Assembly: GCA_028023455.1 (NCBI GenBank) | Contig: JAQFVV010000499.1 | Location: 372,001 to 436,000 of the forward strand | Length of the DNA: 64,000 bases | Direction of reading: 5' to 3' | Source: Epiperipatus broadwayi | Lineage: Eukaryota; Onychophora; Udeonychophora; Euonychophora; Peripatidae | Shown: piece after piece, positions 39,935 through 51,199 of the stretch | Numbering within the stretch: position 1 is the first letter of the stretch | Layout: each line of letters opens with the position of its first letter | Position numbers and translations under genes: made by a program | Notes under the pieces: generated by a model | The model's database searches: none | What the model saw: the letters and a program-made list of their open reading frames with translations, nothing else | Told to the model about the DNA's origin: nothing

Positions 39935-41580
39935 AGCATGAGTTCATAAGTTATCAAAATTAAGGATGAGGACACAGACAATAAAGAAATATAAAAATAT
40001 TGTACATAACAAAATACACATTTAATAATTACCATTATTAAAATACTTGAAGAATGATTTTGCTATATAAAGAATTAAATAGCAAAAATAATAAAATATT
40101 GAATAACAAAATCGTGATGGAATTTAATATTTAAAAGTTAGCTATTTTCTTACTGAAGAACAAACTAAATAATTATTCATCTTCTAAAAGATAATAGTAA
40201 TGACATCTTAAATACAAACAGCTTAGAGATAGATTGATTTATGATTTAAAGTGATAATATTCATGATAAATAAAATATATAATTAGTTATAAAGTAATTA
40301 AACTTTTAATATACTTTATATAAATAAATAAGTAAATCAAACGAATGACAAATTTTACAAAGAATTATTTTATATAGTAATCTGAGTAGAATTATATTTT
40401 TTAAATCTTTCAAAAATATGTATTTTAAATTAATTAAAACTTTTAACTTGCAATCCAATTGATCCATCAATTATTTATTTATTTATTATATGCTTATTTT
40501 TACAATGATTTACTCTCAATACAAATATAGGATAAAATTCTTTTATCTTTAAAAAAAAAACAAAAACAGTCATTGACTAAAATTTATCACTCTTATTATA
40601 AAAATCCCAAATTCTTTCTTCTGGTAAATTTCTACACCGCACTTTGGAAGACAAAATTGACAAAATTGACCGTAAAAGTTATTTAGTTGATTTTTACATA
40701 AATATTTCTTCACAAATTTGTGCATAGATGCTTCAGAAGAAAATAGTTGTGCAGTAAAATCAGTGTGTAATTCATTCATAGAACTTTCTGAATTATTTCA
40801 TAAAAGGATTTACTCATCCCTATAATAAAAAGTGATTGTTAGATATTTAGTAATATGTTAGTACTATATTTTTCTCATCCTTCCCCAACCACCTCTGCTT
40901 TTTATCATAGTAGATGGTGCAGTGTTATAAGTCCCAAAAATTTTGGAGATTTATTAGCTCAAGTCTTTTCTTAACTATAACTGTTCTGAAATTGATTGTA
41001 GCTGACTGTCTCTTTTATAATCTGATATATATTTTTAATAAGTTATAACAAATACATTTTTTTACAAACAGTAAATAATTTGTCATTGTCCACAAATCAA
41101 TTTGAGAAACATATTTCCAAATTTAAAACTAAAGTTATTAAAATACTTTGTTTTTTATTTTTAATTATAAATGAATTAATTGATAAAATAAAATATATTC
41201 TATAAGTATACTATATACACACACATATTCGGTACAACTTTTAATATTTCTATCCTTTCATTATTCTCTCTTTCACTTTATACTTATTTCATTATAAAGA
41301 TGTGATCAAGAATCTTCTATGATGAATCTGCCTCAATATATATTTGCACATAATTATATATATGCATGTAATATATTAGGACTGAGACATCATAAGCATT
41401 TACATTCACTCATAAACATAAGAAATATAATAGGAGGTGATTAAAGTTTTAAATACTATATTAATTCTCCCATTAAATTTTTCACACAGTGACAGTTAGA
41501 ACAGTAGAATTGAGTTTAATAATAAAATAAATACCATAAAGACATACAAACATAAATATTGGAATAATGATTCATAAATA
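39935..41580. other. AT-rich non-coding stretch
   Basis: I see no gene or named element. There is a short ca-rich/at-rich tract near 41213-41230. The frame at 40570-40779 on the minus strand has no recognised motif. Confidence 0.5.
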
Positions 41581-41589
41581 TATAGATGA

Positions 41590-42170
41590 TTAATGAACTA
41601 ATAAGAATTACTCTATTATTAGATATAAATTAAGCTTATACTTGATAATTAAATGCATATGGATATTATATATAAATTTATCAAACTGCAGAAAAAAGTT
41701 AATTTATCTTAATAATATGGTCTTTAATATTCAAATATAAAATTTAGAATCAAGGTATTGTAGTCCATGATAGTGCATTATTAAACTTTGTGATTATGGA
41801 AGCATATTTATTTGGTTTATCTATTAATAAAATACTAACCTTGTTTATTATTTGAATATGGGGTTGTCAGGTGTGTTGGAAATAGGATTTGATGGTGATA
41901 AGATATAAAGACAGTCCAATGTTTCTTTCTGATCTAGCTAGCATTAAAAGTGATATACCATAGTAATGCAAAGTGCTGCAGAGGACTAAAACTAAGACAT
42001 CTATCAAGTAAATTTTATACTATTGTATAAATAAGATATGTAAATAGTCAGAAGTATATTAGATGTTTAGATCACATAAAGGCAAGGTAGTAACCCAGAT
42101 GGGCCATCTGGTAGGAAGTTTGCTTACCAAAATTCATTTCACAGATTGGCCATTGCATAATAAATATATT
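41590..42170 (+). repeat. 0.6-kb direct repeat, copy D1
   Basis: Matches 46998-47610 in the same orientation, diverged but clear. Shared blocks include attagatata, tttaatattcaaatataaaatttagaatcaagg, attaataaaa-actaa-cttgtttatta, gg-atttgatggtgata and ttttatactattgtata-ata-gatatgtaaa. The two copies enclose about 4.8 kb. They might be terminal repeats of an old element or two independent insertions. Confidence 0.7.
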
Positions 42171-42539
42171 TTAATTTTTGGTGAAGCCAACATGATGATT
42201 GATTTAAAAAAATACAAACAGCCAAGAGAAATATGACAATTATTTTTTTGGCACCACCAACGTGATACCTGATTATACCAACCCTGATAATACTACATTT
42301 ATTTAGTATTTTATTTTGAGCCAAATATTTCAACTGTGAAAATATTATATTTAATCTGGATAGGAATGATACTAACACCTAAAATTTATATATTTTTTTA
42401 TTACAATTCAAGAAATTGTCATTAATGGAAAATTTGTCCAAGTATAATACATGAAAAGTGATGTAAAAGTATAGGAATAAGTTAGAGTAACACACAATAG
42501 AGGAAAATGAAGCTATTAAAATAAATCAGATGTGGGAAA

Positions 42540-44180
42540 AAAGAGCATGAAGATGTTCTGTGGAATTTGAAGATCAGTTTAAGAGGGATCCTGTTTTGCA
42601 GAACATTATTAAAAGCACACAACATAGAAAAATGGAATATAATAAAAAAAGTGATAAAGGCATCAGAGACAAACAGCATGAGAAAAACAATACAAATCTA
42701 AAATTAGGACTTAAGAATTTTTCATTCAAGAAAAGAAAATCCAAAGATGATATTCAAAGAACTAAGCTTAGTGATAAAGAAGCAGGTTAGTGATTTGGGA
42801 GATGATTTGCCAACTATTACAAAAAATGGAAGTTAAAATGGGGGAAAAAAGTGAAATGAATCAATAGAGAATGGAGGATAAAATGAAGAGTAATTTGGAA
42901 GAGAAGTTAAATGTCATTTGGAAAAGAATCTCAAGAAGATATAGGCAGAACTGCAAAAATAATGCAGACAGAAAAAGCATGTATTGAATATATGAAGAAA
43001 GAGTTTTATACAATTCAATGAAAACATAGAGAAAAATCATGCATAACATTATAACAAAACTAAACACAATAAAAAATAAGATTAGGATTCAGTAATAATA
43101 CATAGATATTAGTGAAGCAGGACTAAAAAACACTTTAATGTTCAAGTAAAAATAAGTAACTGAAAAGTTTGTTCAAATACAGATTAATACCATGGCAGAT
43201 TTGGCAGAGAAGGGGTAACAGATCAAAGAAAAAATAATACTAGTACATAAAGAATTAAAGAAAAACATGGAAAATGTCAAACCAGCAAAATCACTGAGTT
43301 GTGGGAGGAAAAGTTATAAGCACAAGATAAGAAAATCAAAGAAGTAGAAAATAAGCTAAAAACTATAAAAATAAGAATCAGCCATATTAAATCATTTGAT
43401 GAACTGGACTATGATAGTGATATACCATATAACTTTATGATAAGTGTAAGCAAATGAATTGAAGAGGAAAGAAAAGTCCATTTTATACTTAAGGGAAGAG
43501 AAATTATTTCCAAGCAAGGCAAGTAGTAGGAAAGTGTATTCAAGTAAAAACACTTAAAGATGTGGAAAAAAACATGGTTGCATTTGTAAGGTCTAAAGAA
43601 ACTATTTAATTTTCATCTGTTGAAAGAAGAGGAAAAGCTAGCAGTAGCAAGCACTCATTTCTTTGAAAAGCAAATAAAATGATGCCCATTCATTAGGAAT
43701 TCAACCACAAACTCTTGGAGTCTATAGCCAGACAATCTTGCAAAGTTTTTGGAATAAATGAATGGCAAGACAGCTTTAGGCATAGACTATCTCAAGAAAG
43801 ATATCCAATCATTACAAGAGAAACTTATACCTAATCCATTACAGCTTTTACCTTACCAGAGAGGCAAACAATTTAAACAATGTACTACCAATAACCCTGC
43901 AGACAATGATGAGAAACAATAAAGATACCATTGAAGAGATGGTAAAAAAGAGAATGCAAATTTATCTATAGAGCCTCCAGAAAAAATTTAAAGAATCAAA
44001 TAGCATCTATGCAAACTTCCTAGTATAATCTAAAAGATCATAGATATAGATCAGGCTGATCATCACATCACTGAGATAATAAAGAATACAACAGTCAAGA
44101 CAATAGTAAAAAGTGAAAGCAATGTTATTTACTAAGGACTCAGAATTTTAAGTTGAGATCAATCTGAAAATGAAGATTGA
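42540..44180 (+). pseudogene. Lys/Glu-rich coiled-coil-like coding remnant
   Basis: The plus strand has a 76-codon frame (42560-42790) rich in Lys, Asp and Glu, followed by a long A/G-rich stretch with codons for Lys, Glu, Met, Asn and Ile in shifting frames. Two later phrases look protein-like: GINEWQDSFRHRLSQERYPIITRETY (about 43755-43830) and NNVLPITLQTMMRNNKDTIEEM. A coiled-coil gag or LINE ORF1-like protein is the best guess. I recognise no diagnostic domain. Confidence 0.35.
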
Positions 44181-44718
44181 CAGGATACAAAAAAAGCAAG
44201 TGTGTTAATAAGACTATTTAAGTAAAATAAGAGAGAATACATTTTTTATGAAACAAATAATTTTATAATATTAATAAATAGATATATTTTATGTCACCTA
44301 AGTATATGGATATACATGTGCATAGAACATTTACTGCCTAGTGACAAGAAAAAAAAAAACACGCAAATTTCCTTAAGTAAAATAAAAGAAGAAAATCTTT
44401 TAATTTTCATGATTTTTATAAAATAAAACATTTTGAAAAAACAACAACACAAAAACAATAGATATTAGACAAATGGATGAACTATATATAAAACAGTAAG
44501 AATTCTTTAGAGATAATCAGTTAATTTGGTAGATAAGTAAATCTTGGTTAAAAAATTACTTAAATGAAAAAGCCATTGTATTTGGGTTTTTTTTGTGAGA
44601 TTCATTTTAATTAATTTTTAAATAAGGTAACTTGTAAATAATGTATAGTTAATGTAGCTGAAAAAATATAAAAACAAATTATAAAGAATGACTTAATTGC
44701 TAGAATGCATGTGACTAA

Positions 44719-44736
44719 TGATATATATATATATAT
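44719..44736. repeat. (AT)n tract
   Basis: Short uninterrupted AT dinucleotide run in AT-rich DNA. Confidence 0.85.
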
Positions 44737-44858
44737 TATAAAAGTTTATCAGTAATTAACATTCCTTTTAAAAACAGTTATAGTATAAATAACTTTGACT
44801 AAAATTTTAAAAAATTAGTGTGTGCTCTTCAATCATATTATTTAAAAAACCATTTTGC

Positions 44859-44914
44859 AAAAAAAAACAAACAAACAACAAAACAAACAAACCACACAAC
44901 AAAACAAAACAACC
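44859..44914. repeat. (CAAA)n-like low-complexity tract
   Basis: Runs of caaa/acaa units, imperfect, directly following an A-run. It may be the tail of a retroposon, but no SINE head was identified upstream. Confidence 0.8.
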
Positions 44915-44919
44915 GATCT

Positions 44920-46990
44920 TGGAAATTTGAATTGCAAAGAAAGACTAATTCATCATAGGATTTCCTTCTTGGGTTGAGAATCAGTTTTATAAAGAATGAT
45001 ACTGAAGTGCTTCTGAAAATGTAAGGCCTAACCCTCAGTGGAAACTTAACACTACTGTAATCATGTTAAAAAGAAGTATCCCAACATCAAAACAACCTAC
45101 TAATTTTCTAGAAGAGCTCTGAAAAGCTAAAAAAAAGAAGAAAAAGAATGAATCGAAAACAAGTTTCATATCTTCAATTAACAACTTGCTCCTAATTTAA
45201 AAGTTCAGCTGAATGCCAGATCAGATCAAAATTTTTCACTAACATGTAAGTCCTTTGCAAATTAAAAAACAACTTTGGTATGAAATGTATTAAGATTATG
45301 AATGCTAGTTTATTAATCTATATAGATATAATAAACATCTCCATACTTCCCCATTCTTTTTAAATACATATAAATAAAGATACAATAAAAGACAAATGAC
45401 CCCCAAGATGCATTTCGTGCTGAACCAGCACTTATCAGTTGGCCCAGGTCACAATCTCTCATATATATCAGATATATTAATCTTTAACAGAGGTTTAAAG
45501 TTTATATCTGTGCTAGAGATAATCTCTAGTTTCGAAAATGATTAGTAATAATCATTGGTGTATTTATCTGAAATGGATGGCGTCAAAGTTGTGAGTGGAG
45601 GAAGTTTGACAATGATAAATGAAAATGTAACAATTTATTAATCTAATGTATATATTTTTAGTATTATATATATATATACAATATGATTAGTTTCTAAATC
45701 TTTTAGATACTGAATTAATCGTTTATATTTATAGGTTCTACAATAGTTTATATAATTTCTATATCTTTTGGATAATGAATTAATTGTTTATATTTATAGA
45801 TATTTCAGACACTTTAAATAACATTTTTAAATATTTTGGGAATGAGAAAATGAGCTTTTTCACTCTTATAGTTATAATTTCAAAATGAAAATCGCCAATT
45901 CTTAATAGACAGTTATTACTGAAACAAAACTTTATTTACAAATGATATAAAAGAAAGTTCTAAATTGAACCATGTGAAGTAATGCTTCACACTTAATTAG
46001 AGTAAACCTTAGATAAAATTTTTTTATATTTATATTTATGTTAAGAAAAGAGCTAGGGGTTTGGATCAGAGCTAGAAATTTGGGTCATAAAATCTAAATC
46101 ATCCTATTTTAAATCACTGGAATAATTTTACATAAATGAGTATTTGATAGAGCTGTGTGCCAGCAGAACTGATCTGAGATTGATAATTATTTTAAATTCA
46201 CTTTAAGGTACGTTAAATTGGTCAAATTCTTTACTATAACTTTTATGAAATTTATAAAAAAAAATATCTAAGTAACCTGAATGTAAAAATTTATTTAAAG
46301 GTAACTGATATAGATGTTAAAGCTGAAGTGTGTGATCAGTCTTAATGTTAAACGTAAGCTCATTAAGTTTGAAGGGTTTAGCATTAAGAATTTTGTTAAT
46401 GATTATATTACACATTGAAATGTCAGGATAATATATATGTGCAGATATAATATTCCCTTGCTCAGAAATTAAAGATAATGATAAACAAGCTTGTTGCTGC
46501 TTTATTAATAATATTCTGTATGTTACAGAAGAAACCTAGCATATAATGATTAACTCACTATATATTTTATATTGATATAATAATAATTTTCCAAACTTAA
46601 ATATTTATGCATCTACATGGTTAATAGAGCAAGTTATCAGGAGATACTGTTGTCCATATATACCGATGATCAGAGGACAAACCACATCTACCTACTCAAC
46701 ATGTTTGTGGTATTGAAGATTTATGAGAATGTATTTTTTTTCACACATAATATTTTCAATTCTTTGTAGAAACTGATTGAATTATTATAAGATATTTAAT
46801 TATATCATTATTGTTAATGATAAAACAATATATTTTTATACATAACACATGTAACATTTTAAAAGATTAGCATGCATGGTTCTAACTCTGTGCATAATAG
46901 GTCATTGATTTCAAACCCTGTCTAGAGATCAAGTAGGTAATGTGATATTGTGTATATTTATGTCCAGGTATTCAGAAATGATATTATTGT
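44920..46990. other. AT-rich non-coding stretch
   Basis: A less AT-rich patch at 44960-45060 (ggcctaaccctcagtggaaac) vaguely resembles 26560-26610 (gcctgaaccctcactggaaac), suggesting a shared old repeat. Otherwise nothing is recognised. Confidence 0.4.
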
Positions 46991-46997
46991 AGAGAAT

Positions 46998-47610
46998 TAG
47001 GAATTAATAAGAACTACCCTCATATTAGATATAAGGCTCATTTTTAATAATGAAACACATATAGATGTAAAATATGAAATTATTATGGTAAGATAGAGAA
47101 AAGTTTTATTTCATCTTAATATGATTGCCTTTAATTTCAAATATAAAATTTAGAATCAAGGCTCAGTAATTCATGATGATGCAATATTTAGCAATTATTT
47201 TCATTTTATTTTATTTAAATAAGAGATAATAAATATGTAACTTCAACTTTGTGGGTATAAAAACTTTTTTATTTGATCAATTTATTAATAAAACACTAAT
47301 CTTGTTTATTATTAGAATGAGGTTGTCTCTGCCTTTCAAAATATTTGAAGATGGGATTTGATGGTGATAATGCATAAAGTCTCATGCTTCTCCTTGACCT
47401 AACACATATTAAAAGAGAAGACAATATTTAGGATCAGAATTAGGACACAGATAATTTTATACTATTGTATAGATAGGATATGTAAAGAGCCAAGACAGCA
47501 TTAGATAATTAAATTATATAATGTTCAAAATACTAAATCAAAAGCTTTACCTGAAAAGAGATTCAAGTACCAACAATTGCTTAATAGGCTGATTATTGCA
47601 ATATATATTT
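46998..47610 (+). repeat. 0.6-kb direct repeat, copy D2
   Basis: Partner of the copy at 41590-42170, in the same orientation. It carries an extra AT-rich insertion around 47195-47275 compared with its partner. Its edges are not sharply defined because flanking DNA is also AT-rich. Confidence 0.7.
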
Positions 47611-47829
47611 ATATATGGATATCCAAACTTATAATCTGTACAACCACTTAAATAAACCACTGCAGGTTTCAATTATTAATTTTAATAAAACATGGGGTTT
47701 TCATATTTTATAATAATAACAACAACAACAAGATAAGAACATATAACCAATTCTCTCTCAATGACTTAATTATCACTGTATAAAATTTCACCTTTTCCAA
47801 AACTTTTCCAAGTTATTTATCCCTTCTAT

Positions 47830-48640
47830 TAACTCAATTTGCAACAGGCTACTATGGTGAAGAAAACTGTGTCTATTTCCATAAAATAACTATGCTTTTC
47901 ACCAATTAAAAATGGACTTGACCTATACTTCATCCAAATCTTTCCCATACAGAAGAGCATTAACCTCATAGCAATCCTCATAAAATGCTTTCCAGCCCTT
48001 GAGGGTGTTCTAAGTTATAACACCAAGAAATTGTCCACTCTCTCCTCCATATAGCTATCTCACTGTACTCATATAGTCACTCCAAAATATTTATCATCAA
48101 ATATTCTTTATGGGAATTGGCAAGTATATCTACTGGAGTATCTATAATTTCTTACATCTATGTTTATCTGTGGATCCTGCTCCCCCAATGTTTAGTATAA
48201 ACAACAAGCTGTTAAGGAGATTCAAGAGATGGTCACTTGAATTAATATTTTTTTTTATTTCCTTCTGAAATTAAAAATGCATGCCCTTTCCACTTCTTCA
48301 GATACTGCCATTTATATACAAACATATGCCACAAAGATGAGGAAACACATCATCATATGCTATACACTTGCCCAAGTCTATCTTGCACAAAAGATGGCAT
48401 ACTAGCTAATTACAGGGAAAATAACATAATAATTAATAACATTATGGAGATTGGCAGCTGAGACTTGACTGTAGCTGTTTGGACTGCAATTTTCAGTTTA
48501 TATTCATTATGGTGCACTTGAAGCACATTAGACCCTATCCATAAACAAAAACAGACAGTAAAATTGCCCAACCAGACATTTTTGCAGCCACATGGTCAAT
48601 CCAGAAAACTCCAATAATAGAATGCAAATAAGACCAGCAT
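47830..48640 (+). pseudogene. Possible LINE C-terminus with Cys/His motif
   Basis: On the plus strand 48303-48390 reads RYCHLYTNICHKDEETHHHM then LYTCP. This resembles the Cys/His region (C-x-x-C...E...H...C) near the C-terminus of some LINE polymerases. Upstream sequence is less AT-rich than its flanks, but I could not read a reverse transcriptase core, so the assignment is tentative. Confidence 0.35.
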
Positions 48641-49021
48641 TAACTTACTATAAAATACCTGAGCTTCTTTAATATAGCAAGACAAACACCCAAAATCTAA
48701 ATTGATGTTCACCTAAAGTGAACTAACTAATATTCCATACCTATATAGTAATTTTATTCTTTGAATCAAATGAAGTCAAACACAAAAATTGGAATCCTTC
48801 AAGTGCCATCTCATGCTAATTTACTAATAAACAATCGCATTGAATAGAAAATGTTACCTATAGTAATGTTTGTAACATTAGTTATTGATGTATTTGGTTT
48901 TTTCTTTTTTGTTTATTGATTTAACCACTGTTTAAGTACAAATATTTGAAAAACCAGGCACTCTTCACAAACCTGGAGTTTAATTGTGAGTATAGAAGAT
49001 TTGAACTCAGATTTTCAAACA

Positions 49022-49220
49022 CCCTTCAACTACCCACACTATCTCATACAACTGATACACATGACCACACACATGTAGAAAATGTGTGGGAAATGATAAT
49101 CTGGACAAACTGATGTGTGCTGGTTTAGCACAAAATATGTATATTGGTGATTATTTATCTTTTCTACATGTGTGTGAGCATGTGTATCAGTTGTATAAGA
49201 TAGTGTGGATAGTTGAAGGG
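49022..49220. mobile_element. 61-bp-arm fold-back element
   Basis: The arms 49022-49082 and 49160-49220 are inverted copies agreeing at about 57 of 61 positions. They are separated by a 77-bp loop that itself holds a perfect gtgct/agcac hairpin. The element ends right beside the SINE that begins at 49229. A MITE-like origin is most likely. The arms are too long and uniform for an ordinary microRNA precursor. Confidence 0.75.
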
Positions 49221-49228
49221 GACTCTAG

Positions 49229-49427
49229 TCAAGCATTGTTAGCCGAGAGGTCAGCACAGCCACCTTGCAAGCAAGCTGTTGATTGCAGATGGTTGTTGCG
49301 GGTTCATCTCCTGGCCAATGCTATGACATACAAAAAAAAAAAATCCCCTATACTTGTTTAAGCACAAATAAAGTTTACTTTGAAATATAATAACAATAAC
49401 AACAAAATAATAATAACAACAACAGTA
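49229..49427 (+). mobile_element. tRNA-derived SINE (copy S3) with microsatellite tail
   Basis: It begins tcaagcattgttagcc. The A box is tagccgagagg at 49240-49250 and the B box is ggttcatctcc at 49301-49311, spaced 50 bp. The sequence between includes a short duplication-like insert (gttgattgcagatggttgttgc) that S2 shares and S1 lacks. The body ends cacaaataaagttt near 49375, followed by aataacaat-type repeats to 49427. S2 and S3 therefore form a subfamily distinct from S1. Confidence 0.85.
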
Positions 49428-50031
49428 CTATTACAGTGCATTATAATACACACAATATTCTTGGTTTAAATTAATACATGCTATTTTGTAATATATTAAT
49501 CATGAAACAAACAAAAATTTATATTAAAAATCATTTCACTAATAAACCATAAGCACAAATAAATTACGTAAGTTTCAAAAGTAAAATCAAAGTTGTATAG
49601 CACGTTATTCTACCATTTTCAATATATAGTTTCTTTACTATTTTAAACTTTTAAAGCTATGTATATTTACTTAGTGCTGCAATTTTCATTTATAATTTGA
49701 TTAATAAAACTGCATCATAGATTATCAAAGTCAGCTTTTTCTAAAATACTGAACATCTATAGAGCTATATGTCATAGTTGAATGCACTTATATTTTATAG
49801 TTGATCTATTTTAAGATTACCTATAAAGCAATGTTGACTAAATTCTTTAATATTCATTTAATTTGTATTGTCATTGTCAACTATTAATTTTATTTATTTT
49901 ATTATTACTATATATATTTTATTTTTAATCATCTGAGTGAATGTAATCATTTTAATGTGTTATTAATCACTTAACATTTTTATATATTTTATTATTTTAT
50001 TTATATACTTTTTAGGCCCAATTCTGTTATA

Positions 50032-50290
50032 ATGGAGAAATTGTTAGGAATAGAAAAATCAAAGGGGAAACACCTAGCAGAAGACACTGAGACAACTAAC
50101 ACTTCTAGTTTTAATCCTGAATCTCATGAAGCATCCAGAAAACAAAATGCTACTGCTACAAGAAATAATTTTTTTGGAATGAGCTATTTGTCTTATGAAA
50201 ATGCAACCTTTTGATTAGAGAAAATTTATCCTCCAACAAGTACATGCGTTATGTGTGCAATAATGAAAATTGAAATCAGACTTTTTTTTA
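50032..50290 (+). pseudogene. Probable hAT transposase N-terminal fragment
   Basis: A 60-codon frame starts MEKLLGIEKSKGK and ends NNFFGMSYLSYENATF, in the style of ZBED5/FAM200-like proteins: a short Lys/Ser-rich leader, then Y-(L)-x-[YF]-G/E-F-T. After the stop another frame gives PPTSTCVMCAIM, which could be the first CxxC of a BED finger. A pyrimidine tract and ag lie just upstream (about 49995-50015). It could derive from the same hAT group as 38.5 kb. No later transposase blocks follow. Confidence 0.45.
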
Positions 50291-50299
50291 TATGTACAT

Positions 50300-51180
50300 T
50301 TCTAGAATTCTATTTTTATTTCACTTCTGTACTTGGAAACTTAAATATCTATAACCTAGGAAGGCAAAGGTTAAGTTAGACAAAATCTTTTTCTATTTAG
50401 GTCAGCTCTCCCTTCATAGTGACTTGCCATTGGTCATCATCATCACTGTGATGTGGAATAAAGTAAAGATTTTATTTGGATATTATTCCATATTAAGAAC
50501 ATACTTGTGAGATTATTAAAAAAATATCCTCTCTATAGAAATTGATGATATTGCATTAGAAATTTTTCATAAAAAAAGTTAAGAAGAGTCAATAAAATCC
50601 TAATTAAATTATGTCATGAAGATTTACAGGAAGTCTAAAGAGTAGGATATAATTTTAATAGATATTCAGACAATTGTAGGATATTTCCTGTGCCTTACAC
50701 AAATAATATATTAAAAGAGAATTACTAGATATGCAAGCTACTTTCAGGAAAGATTAAATAAAAGACAAAAAACATTACAAATGATATATATTAGATAAAT
50801 AAAAATATCAAAAAAGTTACCATGCAATTTAATTGCTTATAATGTCTTTAGATCCAGATAACTATGTGAAGTTTTGCAATGTTTTTATTAAAAATAGGTG
50901 TATTAGAATATTTCTATCTTCATATGAATATTCTATAAATAACATTAGAAGCTATCAAAGTGCATACTCTATCATCTTGTCTGCAATGAGTATCATGATA
51001 TTAAGTTGTTTTACAAAATTCACTCTTACATTATTGAAACAGTCAGCTTGTACAATCCAACTGTTTCACCTACTATATTCTATAGTAGTATTTTTTATAT
51101 ATAATTACCACCAAATTCTTGTATATTACGGTAATATTATCATAAAAACTGGGCTAAATTTAAACCTAAATACGTTAACT
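50300..51180. other. AT-rich non-coding stretch
   Basis: Nothing recognised. The 125-codon plus-strand frame at 50833-51210 is rich in Ile, Ser, Tyr and Leu as expected from AT bias, runs into a microsatellite and shows no motif. Confidence 0.5.
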
Positions 51181-51199
51181 ATGTGTGTGTGCGTATATA

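Noticed and set aside
49022-49220. microRNA precursor
   Set aside because: The arms are 61 bp with uniform near-perfect pairing and a long loop; this fits a fold-back transposon better.
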